A stretch of 20,853 bases of DNA from Thiomargarita sp. (GTDB taxonomy: Bacteria > Pseudomonadota > Gammaproteobacteria > Beggiatoales > Beggiatoaceae): NCBI GenBank assembly GCA_020721025.1, contig DYNO01000037.1:1-20853 (forward strand), written 5' to 3'. The notes below the pieces were generated by a model, which saw only the letters and a list, made by a program, of their open reading frames with translations, ran no database searches and had not been told where the DNA came from. Of this stretch, positions 13,802 through 20,853 are shown piece by piece. The translations under genes were made by a program, and so were the position numbers. Positions within the stretch are counted from its first letter, which is position 1, and every line of letters starts with the position of its first letter.

Positions 13802-16343
13802 CTTGACAATCTCGTAAGGCTTGGGCAAACTCAACACCCTGTTGAAAACGTTCTCTGGGGTCTTTTTCCAAAGCCCGTTCCATAGTTTGTTTAAGGCGGG
13901 GTGAAATCTCATAACGTATTCTCAGAATATCAAGCGGCGGTTCATGCGTGATTTTATACATCAGATTTGCCATCGAATTACCTTGAAATGGCAACTGTCC
14001 TGTCAGTAATTGAAATAATGTCACACCCAAAGAAAACAAATCGGAACATCCCGTTGGCAACTTTCCAGCAAATTGTTCGGGCGACATGTAGGGTGGTGTA
14101 CCTAAAATCACTCCGGTCTTGGTTTTATTGGCATCCGTGATGTACGCAATCCCAAAATCTGTTATTTTAATTTGTTCCGTAGCAGGATTATACATAATAT
14201 TTGCTGGCTTGATATCGCGATGAACAACACCTTGTTTCTGTGCATAATCGAGAGCTTCAGCAACCCGGATGCCAATGGATAATACGGTTGCAATGGGTAA
14301 TAAATTATCCGGTTTGGTGTAAGGAGCAAGATTCCCGCCTTTGAAAAATTCCATTGCAATATATGCCAAATCATACTGTTCTCCTGCGTCATAAGTGGTA
14401 ATAATATCAGGATGTTGTAACCGCCCTGCGGCATTGGCTTCTCGAAAAAATCGCGCAGTCGCCTCTGCCAATCCTTCCAATTCAAACTCATGAGACAATG
14501 CTAGGGTTTTAATCGCCACTAACCGATCTAATTTGCTATCCTTGCCCAAATACACAATTCCCATCGCGCCCTTGCCCAATTGCCGTTCAATTTGATAACG
14601 TCCCAAATACGGCTTTTCCGCGCTGCCATCCAGTAACCAATCGCCAAGACTTTGTGCTGATGGAGATTTTTTCAACGTGCGTAACCGTTCCAACCGCTGT
14701 TCGACATCTCGGAACGATTGCTGCGCTAAAATGTAACGATATACCATCGCCGCACCGGCATAATTGCATTTTAATTCATAATCTAACGAAAGATTGTAAA
14801 GCAGGGTCAAAATCGTAGGATTGGGGGGACACAGCCGAAATTTTTCAAATGCCATGTCCAATTGTCCTTGTCCCTGAAACGCCAATCCTAACAAACGGTT
14901 ACTTTCGACCGCGCTTGGACGAGAATGAAAAATTGTTTGATACGCCAGAATCTTTCGTTTGAATAATAAACTCAAATGTGTCAATAAAATAAGCAACATA
15001 AGCAACAATTCTGCCATTAAATAGCGAGAGTGCATCAAATTCAGTGAAAGTAACCATAAACTCAATAATAACGCGCCACTGCTCAACCATGCGAGATGAA
15101 ATGATAATTGAGGCAAAATCCAGCTAACATGCGCTAATATCAAGAGAAATAAAATCATTTGTACTGTCCACAACCACCAAGGTGTGATAAAAAAATCGTG
15201 TTGTAATAAACTTGCAACGGTGAATGCTGTCAGCATCAAGGACGGATCATCGTGCATTCCCAACAAAACCACTTTATTTTGATAACGTTCGGGAGCGATT
15301 CGGTGCGTCATCACTTCGGCAAAAGAATCAACGCGCACTTGTTTGGGATGAAACAACGGCACAATGCTGAAATCTTCATCCACCTTAATTATTTTATGAC
15401 CGATTTGTAGCCCCTTGTTGGGTAAAAATTGGAGTGACGCACTTTCCAACCCCCATTGTTTCATGACCAAGAGGAGCGCGACAGTCGCAGACAGATGTTT
15501 TCCGGTGTTGGTCAGCAACGGTACACGATACGAATGAATGGGTTGCGGCAATGTTCCCACTGCCCCCGCATTTTCTACAAATTTGGGCAGCGGCGCAACG
15601 ACGTGAGTTACCGGTAATGATACTGCAAAATTATGGATAGCAAAACTGTGATTCGACAAAAAATTCGGTAAATCTTGCGATTCATCAACTTGCGCGGACG
15701 TAAAACTCGGTGCGATAAGGATAACATTAGCAGATTTTTTCAAACTTTGCGCGAATTGTAAATCTCCTTCCACATCATTCATCGCTGCTTGTAACCGATC
15801 AATGATACTGGTCAATTCTTGCGCTAACGTATTGGATAGATTGAGTGAATTGTAAAATTTGTGTAATTGGCTCAGTACCGCTTGCCCTGTCGCCGTTTTG
15901 GCACGCACTTGATTGGCAGTATCAATTAATTTGTCTAATTGGGCAATTTGCGCGGGTGCAGTGCGATAAAGTGGCGAATTTAAGCAAAACGTCATTAATT
16001 CATCAATCGTTGCCGGAGTCATGACAACTTCGGATTGGGTTAAATTCATTAAAATTCCCAATGCCTGCGTCTGTGGGGCAAGTAAATCAAGCCATTGAGA
16101 TAACCGTGCGTAAGATCGGCATTGTTCACCCCATTGTGCCTTGCTCGCTTCGTCAATTGCAATGACCACAACTTCAGGTGCCGTAATTTTTGGAGATAAC
16201 ATTGTCATATTCCAAACGGAAACCCTCTGTTGCACAGGTTGCAAGAATGGGAAGAGTAATAACAAAATCAGAGCAATACTCACGCCGATAAACCAATCCC
16301 GTTCCCAAACAATTGCACGTAATTTAAAAAATAGAGGATACAT
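13791..16343 (-). CDS. Membrane Ser/Thr protein kinase with CHASE2-like sensor domain
   Basis: An 850-residue transmembrane kinase. One N-terminal membrane segment (about 17-35) precedes a large extracytoplasmic region (about 40-385) with CHASE2-like features (VVVIAIDEASKAQWG; NKVVLLGMHDDPSLM) and an unusual helical stretch at ~105-205. Three membrane segments follow (about 390-410, 417-436, 441-461), the CHASE2 topology. Residues ~480-545 look like a TPR-type helical repeat. The C-terminal Hanks kinase (583-845) has P-loop GKGAMGIVY (590-598), Lys612, HRDIKPAN (708-715), DFG (729-731) and the APE-equivalent SPE (754-756). It overlaps the PP2C gene by 11 bp, forming a kinase-phosphatase pair. 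Its substrate is unknown. It is divergent from pilU across a 227-bp gap. Confidence 0.9.
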   Translation of the reverse strand: MYPLFFKLRAIVWERDWFIGVSIALILLLLFPFLQPVQQRVSVWNMTMLSPKITAPEVVVIAIDEASKAQWGEQCRSYARLSQWLDLLAPQTQALGILMNLTQSEVVMTPATIDELMTFCLNSPLYRTAPAQIAQLDKLIDTANQVRAKTATGQAVLSQLHKFYNSLNLSNTLAQELTSIIDRLQAAMNDVEGDLQFAQSLKKSANVILIAPSFTSAQVDESQDLPNFLSNHSFAIHNFAVSLPVTHVVAPLPKFVENAGAVGTLPQPIHSYRVPLLTNTGKHLSATVALLLVMKQWGLESASLQFLPNKGLQIGHKIIKVDEDFSIVPLFHPKQVRVDSFAEVMTHRIAPERYQNKVVLLGMHDDPSLMLTAFTVASLLQHDFFITPWWLWTVQMILFLLILAHVSWILPQLSFHLAWLSSGALLLSLWLLSLNLMHSRYLMAELLLMLLILLTHLSLLFKRKILAYQTIFHSRPSAVESNRLLGLAFQGQGQLDMAFEKFRLCPPNPTILTLLYNLSLDYELKCNYAGAAMVYRYILAQQSFRDVEQRLERLRTLKKSPSAQSLGDWLLDGSAEKPYLGRYQIERQLGKGAMGIVYLGKDSKLDRLVAIKTLALSHEFELEGLAEATARFFREANAAGRLQHPDIITTYDAGEQYDLAYIAMEFFKGGNLAPYTKPDNLLPIATVLSIGIRVAEALDYAQKQGVVHRDIKPANIMYNPATEQIKITDFGIAYITDANKTKTGVILGTPPYMSPEQFAGKLPTGCSDLFSLGVTLFQLLTGQLPFQGNSMANLMYKITHEPPLDILRIRYEISPRLKQTMERALEKDPRERFQQGVEFAQALRDCQDEI

Positions 16344-16570
16344 AAATGCCGATGGTGAGAGAATTTTTCACGAGAAATGAAATTAATGTGAAATTAAGCA
16401 GAATGTATGCCAAAACTGAGATTACCTTCGCGACAACGACAGCTATTTATAATTAATTGATTTTAAATTATATTATCTAAAAGCATTTCTCTTTCACAAT
16501 TCTGACTTGACAAGCCCGCGCGAACGTAGCACCATTAAATTCATAGTTAGGCTACTCACAGCGAGGTTTT
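16344..16570. promoter_or_regulatory. Divergent intergenic region between the kinase gene and pilU
   Basis: This 227-bp gap must contain promoters for both divergent genes. The middle (16440-16490) is very AT-rich. A TTGACA hexamer at 16507-16512 could be a -35 for pilU, but no good -10 lies 16-18 bp downstream, so no promoter is assigned. pilU has a GAGG ribosome binding site four bases before its ATG. No gene or repeat was seen. Confidence 0.4.
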
Positions 16571-17629
16571 ATGGACATTCATCCCTATCTCAAGCTGACT
16601 GTTGAAAAAAACGCATCCGATGTCTATTTCAGCGTTGGTTCACCCGTGCGAGTGAAATTAGAAGGCAAGGTGATGATCGTAGGAAAAACAGTGCTCACGG
16701 CAGAAATGGCGGAAGCTGCGGCACAAAGCATCATGGATAAAGTGCAATGGGCAACGTTTCAAAGAAGTTTGGAAATTGATTTCGCTATTGCGATTACTGA
16801 GCCCGCCGCTCGGTTTCGAGTCAATGTATTTCGGCAACAAGGTTTAGTGTCGATGGTGTTGCGTAACATTAAATCGAAGATTCTGAGTATTGACGAATTG
16901 CACTTGCCGGAGATTTTGAAGGAATTAATCATGCCCAAACGTGGTTTACTCTTGATGTGTGGCGCAACCAATTCAGGAAAATCAACGACATTGGCGGCAA
17001 TGATTGATTATCGCAATACCCACACCGCAGGACATATTTTGACCATTGAAGACCCCATTGAATTTGTACATTCGCATAAAAAATCTTTGGTGAATCAACG
17101 AGAATTAACGGTCGATACCCATTCTTACGCCAAAGCGTTAAAAAGCAGTTTGCGTGAATCGCCCGATGTCATTTTAATTGGGGAAATTCGGGATCAGGAA
17201 ACGATGGATGCCGCACTGGGATTGTCAAATACGGGACACTTGGCAATTTCCACATTACATGCCAACAATGCCTATCAAGCGATGCAACGAGTGATCAACA
17301 TATTTCCACAAGTACAGCATAAACAGTTATTTATGGATTTAGCCATGAACCTGATCGCGGTGATTTCGCAACGGTTATGTATTGGTTTGAATAACAAACG
17401 CGTTGCGGCGGTGGAAGTGATGATTAAAAATCCACATATTGCCGATCTCATTTTGAACGGGCGGATTGATGAACTGCGAGAAGCGATGGAAAACAGCGGC
17501 ACCAATGGGATGCAAACCTTTGATATGGCTCTACATGAACTGTATCGACAGGGGCGAATCACGTTGGAAGAAGCATTGATCAGTGCTGATTCACGCACCA
17601 ATTTGGAGGCAAAAATTAATTTCAGTTAA
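16571..17629 (+). CDS. pilU: PilU-type type IV pilus retraction ATPase
   Basis: A hexameric cytoplasmic ATPase that, with PilT, drives type IV pilus retraction and twitching motility. It is 352 residues, within the PilT/PilU range. Walker A is GATNSGKST (134-142) and the Walker B region is DVILIGEIRDQET, followed by the His-box STLHANNAYQAMQRV. PilU rather than PilT is indicated by HSHKKSLVNQRELTVDTHSY, the N-terminal SDVYFSVGSPVRVKLEGK and the GMQTFDMALHELYRQGRITLEEAL end. pilT, usually just upstream of pilU, is not in the adjacent sequence, so the gene is isolated here. The neighbouring kinase/phosphatase pair might regulate surface behaviour, but nothing in the sequence proves it. Confidence 0.88.
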   Translation: MDIHPYLKLTVEKNASDVYFSVGSPVRVKLEGKVMIVGKTVLTAEMAEAAAQSIMDKVQWATFQRSLEIDFAIAITEPAARFRVNVFRQQGLVSMVLRNIKSKILSIDELHLPEILKELIMPKRGLLLMCGATNSGKSTTLAAMIDYRNTHTAGHILTIEDPIEFVHSHKKSLVNQRELTVDTHSYAKALKSSLRESPDVILIGEIRDQETMDAALGLSNTGHLAISTLHANNAYQAMQRVINIFPQVQHKQLFMDLAMNLIAVISQRLCIGLNNKRVAAVEVMIKNPHIADLILNGRIDELREAMENSGTNGMQTFDMALHELYRQGRITLEEALISADSRTNLEAKINFS

Positions 17630-17635
17630 AAATTC

Positions 17636-17668
17636 AAACCTGTCAGGTTTCAGAAACTTGACAGGTTT
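17636..17668. terminator. Bidirectional hairpin terminator / palindromic repeat
   Basis: AAACCTGTCAGGTTTC (17636-17651) and GAAACTTGACAGGTTT (17653-17668) form a 16-bp stem with one mismatch and a single-base loop. It lies between the convergent ends of pilU and the GH3 gene, suiting a bidirectional terminator. The arms resemble a CCTGTCAGG-type palindrome that is repeated in some genomes, so it may also be a dispersed repeat. Confidence 0.75.
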
Positions 17669-17690
17669 AAAATAACCTAGTTGGCAGATT

Positions 17691-19958
17691 TTATTGACAA
17701 GATTTTTCTGCAAAATCAATATTATCAACAAGTTCTAAATTTTCCTTGAGATCGGCAACCGTGATTTCAAATGCCCCCGCTTCTGCCAATTTTTGATTTT
17801 TTGGCGTGATAAAGGCGAAATCTTCTGGAAGCAGGGTAAAAATCACTTTTTTCGTCTCATTCGGCTGTAATTCAATCTTGGTAAAACGGCGTAATCGCTT
17901 GACGGACGGCGCGAGACTGGCAAAAATATCGCCACTGTATAATTGCACCACTTCCTTTCCTGCACGATTGCCCGTATTGGTGACATCCACAGAAACCGTC
18001 AATGTATCGCCCGCCCGCAATTGTTTTTTATCCAGCGTCAAATTTTGATACGCAAACGTGGTGTAACTTAATCCGAAACCGAAGGGATATTGTACCTCAA
18101 ACGCATAATTTTCCGAATATTTATGATCGTAGTGCAGCAACATATTCGCCGCGATTGGATAGGTGAATGGCAGTTTACCCGATGGATTGACCTCGCCAAA
18201 AATCATGTTAGTGATCGCCAAACCACCTTCATTGCTCGGTAAATAAGCCATCACTACCGCTTGCATCTGGGATTCAAACGCACTGATAATCTTGGGTCTG
18301 CCTTCCGTGAGCACCAAAATCACAGGCTTACCCGTTGCTGCCAGTTGTCGCGCCAATTGCACTTGTCCTTCCGACGCATTCAAATCGCGCACATTGCCAA
18401 AATTCTCTGCATAAGACGATTCTCCCAAACAGAGTACAATATAATCGACTTCTTGAGCCGCGGCAATGGCTTGAGTGATATTTTCTGGGGTGCTGTCAAA
18501 TGCACTTTCCACAAAACGCACGTTTTCTGCCCCCATTTTTTGCACCATTGCTTCTAAAATCGTGTGTTTATACCCGCCATGAGAATCAATGTCATGACCT
18601 TGCCAAGTATAAGTCCACCCACCATTGAGCGAGCGCATCGAATTGGCGGCAAATCCGGTAATTAACACTTTTGCGGTCTTGGGCAGGGGCAACAGGTTAT
18701 TTTCATTTTTTAGCAAAGTTATCGACTCTTCAGCCGCATGTTGACTGACTTGACGGAATGCTTCAGAAGCAAATTTCGGATAATTATCTGCTGGATACAA
18801 CGGTTGTTCAAATAAACCGAGTTCAAATTTTAATTTCAAAATGCGGCGCACGGATTCATCAATTCGTTGCGTTGAAACTCGTTTTTCTTTCGCTAATTCA
18901 ATGAGAAGCTCAGAAAACATGACATCAAACGGTACCATGCTCATGTCAACGCCGGCATCTATCGCCAATTTCACCGCTTCTTTGTCATTGGCAGCAACGT
19001 GATGATGAAAGAAAACCTCGCGTATCGCTTCCCAATCAGAAACAATCAAACCTTTAAATTTCAATTCTTTGCGTAAAATTTCTTGAACCGCATAAATATT
19101 GGCATGGGCAGGTATCCCATTGATTTCAGACAGATTTAACATCACTGCTTTGACACCGGCGCGCACGGCATCGGCAAACGGAGGAAGAAAATATTCTCGG
19201 AGATAATGTTCGGGAATCCACGCACTGCTGCGATCAATCCCACTGAGCGGCATGGTGTAACCGATAAAATGTTTCGCAGTCGCAGCAACTTTGTATTTAT
19301 CTGCCACAGTGTCGCCTTGATAGCCCTTGAGCATCGCTTTTCCTAATTCTTTGACCAAGTAGTTATCTTCACCAAATGTTTCATAAAATCTTGAATGTAA
19401 AGGACTTCGGGCGACATCAACACTGGGGGAGAAGTTCCAAGGAATGTTGATCGCGCGAGTTTCGTAAGCAACGATTTCTGCAACTTTTTCGACCAAAGAA
19501 GGATTCCAAGTCGCCGCTAAACCGATTTGATGGGGAAACAGGGTAGAATGATAAGTATAGTTGGTGCCATGCACTGCGTCGATGCCATATAACACGGGGA
19601 TTTTTAAGCGAGTTTGGGTCGTTGCCACCTGTTGCACGCGGGCGATAATTTGTTGCCAATTGTCTCGTTCAAACGCGTGATTTCCGGCATTGAAGATGGA
19701 ACCGACATGATTTTTCACGATGACATTTTGTAATCTTTCTTCATCAATTTCATGTGGTTCTGAGACATCGTAGGGAAGAATACCTTTGGAAATAACGTTG
19801 AGCGTGAGTTGCGTCATCTGCCCGACTTTTTCTTCTAACGTCATTTGTTTGAGCAGTTTTTCAACTTTTTGGTCGATTTCTGAAGTTTTTGGGTCAGATT
19901 GCGTGTGACATCCGAGCGTGAGCGCGATGTAAAATAGCAGAACAAGTTTTCTAAGCAT
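17691..19958 (-). CDS. Glycoside hydrolase family 3 beta-glycosidase, lipoprotein (BglX-like)
   Basis: A periplasmic or outer-membrane lipoprotein that probably releases terminal beta-linked glucose or related sugars from oligosaccharides. The preferred start (ATG 19958) gives a signal peptide MLRKLVLLFYIALTLGC with a lipobox ending at Cys17. An upstream ATG at 19997 overlaps the likely -10 box, and the longer N-terminus (frame from 20027) would bury the signal. GH3 domains follow in order: the TIM-barrel with VLYGIDAVHGTN, AATAKHFIGY and the nucleophile Asp in GLIVSDWEA (Asp308 from this start); the alpha/beta sandwich (LLKNENNLLPLPKTAKVLITG); and a C-terminal fibronectin III-like domain (VTNTGNRAGKEVVQLY). 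At 755 residues it matches BglX-type enzymes. No carbohydrate transporter or regulator is adjacent. Confidence 0.92.
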   Translation of the reverse strand: MLRKLVLLFYIALTLGCHTQSDPKTSEIDQKVEKLLKQMTLEEKVGQMTQLTLNVISKGILPYDVSEPHEIDEERLQNVIVKNHVGSIFNAGNHAFERDNWQQIIARVQQVATTQTRLKIPVLYGIDAVHGTNYTYHSTLFPHQIGLAATWNPSLVEKVAEIVAYETRAINIPWNFSPSVDVARSPLHSRFYETFGEDNYLVKELGKAMLKGYQGDTVADKYKVAATAKHFIGYTMPLSGIDRSSAWIPEHYLREYFLPPFADAVRAGVKAVMLNLSEINGIPAHANIYAVQEILRKELKFKGLIVSDWEAIREVFFHHHVAANDKEAVKLAIDAGVDMSMVPFDVMFSELLIELAKEKRVSTQRIDESVRRILKLKFELGLFEQPLYPADNYPKFASEAFRQVSQHAAEESITLLKNENNLLPLPKTAKVLITGFAANSMRSLNGGWTYTWQGHDIDSHGGYKHTILEAMVQKMGAENVRFVESAFDSTPENITQAIAAAQEVDYIVLCLGESSYAENFGNVRDLNASEGQVQLARQLAATGKPVILVLTEGRPKIISAFESQMQAVVMAYLPSNEGGLAITNMIFGEVNPSGKLPFTYPIAANMLLHYDHKYSENYAFEVQYPFGFGLSYTTFAYQNLTLDKKQLRAGDTLTVSVDVTNTGNRAGKEVVQLYSGDIFASLAPSVKRLRRFTKIELQPNETKKVIFTLLPEDFAFITPKNQKLAEAGAFEITVADLKENLELVDNIDFAEKSCQ

Positions 19959-19995
19959 GAGATTCGGTTGTGTGGTCAGTGCAGTGTGGGCGGAC

Positions 19996-20001
19996 ATTAT
20001 A
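19996..20001 (-). promoter_or_regulatory. Candidate -10 box (TATAAT) for the GH3 gene
   Basis: On the minus strand a perfect TATAAT lies at 20001-19996, 38 bp before the preferred GH3 ATG (19958). No good -35 was found at the right distance. It supports choosing the 19958 start, because starts further upstream would overlap or precede the transcription start. Confidence 0.4.
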
Positions 20002-20031
20002 ACGAATTCGCTCGTTACCAAGTGCACGATT

Positions 20032-20107
20032 TGTCTGAACCTTAATTCGCTTAATTGACCTAATTAACATAATCAAAACGATAATGATGAAAATGAGGGT
20101 TCAGACA
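20032..20107. repeat. Inverted-repeat element (10-bp arms, 76 bp), MITE-like
   Basis: TGTCTGAACC (20032-20041) and GGTTCAGACA (20098-20107) are perfect inverted repeats enclosing 56 bp of AT-rich DNA containing TTAATT/AATTAA half-palindromes. It occupies nearly all of the gap between the GH3 gene start and the VapC-like gene end. The size and terminal repeats fit a small non-autonomous repeat. No clear target duplication was seen. Confidence 0.6.
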
Positions 20108-20129
20108 GAGAAAAAAGCACATCTGTTTG

Positions 20130-20531
20130 TTAGATTAACCAATTTTCCAGTTTCAAATGTTGAATCCGAGAGAATTCTTTCACGTTATTGCTGACTAATA
20201 TCATATCATGGGTAAGTGCAATGCCTGCAATTTGTAAATCATAAGAACCAATCGGTTGCCCTATTTTTTCAAGTTGATACCGAATATGTGCTGTTGTAAT
20301 GGCTGTCTGCCAATTGAAATCAATCACCTCGAATTGTTCACAAAAACGATTGAGATTACTCCTATTTTTCTCGCCCTGCTGACTTTTTTCTGCGCCGTAA
20401 AGTAACTCATACACAGTAATTGATGAGATAAAGATGTCTTCTATCGGATGTTGTTCAAAACGCTGTTGCACGCCTGAGTAACTTTTTTTAATCAAATAGA
20501 TACAAATATTGGTATCTAGCAAATAATTCAT
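20130..20531 (-). CDS. vapC: VapC-like PIN-domain ribonuclease toxin
   Basis: A 133-residue PIN RNase toxin. It begins MNYLLDTNICIYLIKK (Asp6), with TVYELLYGAEKS (Glu about 42), GSYDLQIAGIALTH (Asp about 98) and SNNVKEFSRI near the end, the standard VapC layout. Members of this group often cut tRNA, but the target cannot be read from the sequence. Its ATG overlaps the antitoxin stop by one base (TAATG), so the two genes are translationally coupled. It differs clearly in sequence from the PIN proteins at 5163 and 7488, so the three are not recent duplicates. Confidence 0.9.
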   Translation of the reverse strand: MNYLLDTNICIYLIKKSYSGVQQRFEQHPIEDIFISSITVYELLYGAEKSQQGEKNRSNLNRFCEQFEVIDFNWQTAITTAHIRYQLEKIGQPIGSYDLQIAGIALTHDMILVSNNVKEFSRIQHLKLENWLI

Positions 20532-20746
20532 TAAAAAGTTTCTCGTGTTTGTATGGCGGGTTGTTTTCGACCGTCTGCCATAAAATCTTCAGAAAACTGC
20601 TGAGTGATTTGGAAAACGGTTTGCCAATTGCGTTGAGCCGTTGTTACTTTGCGTTGTTTCAGAAGTTGAATGAAATGCAATATTTCAACTTGTTGTGCCA
20701 GAGGTAGCGATTGAGTTTCTTGATAAATTTGGGTCAGGGGATTCAT
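20531..20746 (-). CDS. VapB-like antitoxin
   Basis: A small acidic antitoxin, 71 residues from the preferred ATG at 20746 (MNPLTQIYQETQSLPLAQQ). An upstream TTG (20794) would add 16 residues, but the ATG has a GGAAA ribosome binding site about ten bases upstream and the family starts near this point. The N-terminal helix (QSLPLAQQVEILHFIQLLKQ) is like DUF2281-type antitoxins. The C-terminal tail (QFSEDFMADGRKQPAIQTRETF) would bind the toxin. It is directly coupled to the PIN gene. A TACAAT hexamer just upstream of the TTG may be part of its promoter. Confidence 0.78.
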   Translation of the reverse strand: MNPLTQIYQETQSLPLAQQVEILHFIQLLKQRKVTTAQRNWQTVFQITQQFSEDFMADGRKQPAIQTRETF

Positions 20747-20853
20747 TTTGTTTAATTTCCGTGGGTTTGGCACGTCTGAAATGGTTTGAATCAAATTGTA
20801 GCATATAGAACCGATTTGACATCTTTAAGCCATGTAGATTAAGCTGTTTCTAT

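Noticed and set aside
13802..13912. N-terminal 37-residue extension of the PP2C phosphatase
   Set aside because: It lies wholly within the kinase coding region and matches no PP2C sequence; the ATG at 13801 fits the domain start.
16507..16512. TTGACA as a pilU -35 promoter element
   Set aside because: No acceptable -10 at 16-18 bp spacing; recorded only within the intergenic entry.
19959..20027. Longer GH3 N-terminus starting upstream of the signal peptide
   Set aside because: It would place the lipoprotein signal internally, and the ATG at 19997 overlaps a probable TATAAT box.

Overview
The window looks like part of a gammaproteobacterial chromosome with moderately AT-rich DNA. Two genes support this. 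One is a full-length class II peptide-chain release factor 3 (prfC). The other is a PilU-type type IV pilus retraction ATPase. The density of PIN toxins, small antitoxins, palindromic repeats and MITE-like elements resembles large, repeat-rich genomes such as the Beggiatoaceae/Thiotrichales. That placement is inference only; no rRNA or tRNA is present to settle it.

Layout. Positions 19-893 (+) hold a small antitoxin-like gene, a frameshifted hicA toxin remnant and rnhA (RNase HI), which starts exactly where the hicA remnant ends. Positions 946-3448 (-) hold a GT4 glycosyltransferase followed by a membrane M48 peptidase. Positions 3469-10925 (-) are an accessory/defence island. Positions 10988-11114 are a MITE-like element inserted at the stop codon of prfC (11115-12689, -). 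Positions 12959-16343 (-) encode a CHASE2-like membrane Ser/Thr kinase and a PP2C phosphatase. pilU (16571-17629, +) is divergent from them. Positions 17691-19958 (-) encode a GH3 beta-glycosidase lipoprotein. Positions 20130-20746 (-) are a VapBC-like pair, preceded by a second inverted-repeat element at 20032-20107.

The island is the most interesting part. Read in its direction of transcription (right to left) it runs: MTase stub 3; a GHKL/histidine-kinase-like twin ATPase; a receiver-like protein; a PIN protein; MTase stub 2; a Fic protein with a palindromic operator; MTase stub 1; an antitoxin and a VapC-like PIN toxin; then the intact DNA methyltransferase. The methyltransferase carries an Mrr-like nuclease domain and a PKD/Ig-like tail. 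Each stub is a degraded copy of the first ~105-150 bp of the methyltransferase gene, in the same orientation. Two of the three end at the same internal point. Each cassette is therefore followed by a methyltransferase 5' end. This suggests repeated cassette insertion between prfC and the methyltransferase, with the methyltransferase 5' end as the junction.

The twin-ATPase/receiver/PIN operon has 11-bp and 4-bp gene overlaps. It has the layout of a two-component signalling module with a nuclease output, and is a candidate uncharacterised defence system. Its function is inferred from architecture and context only.
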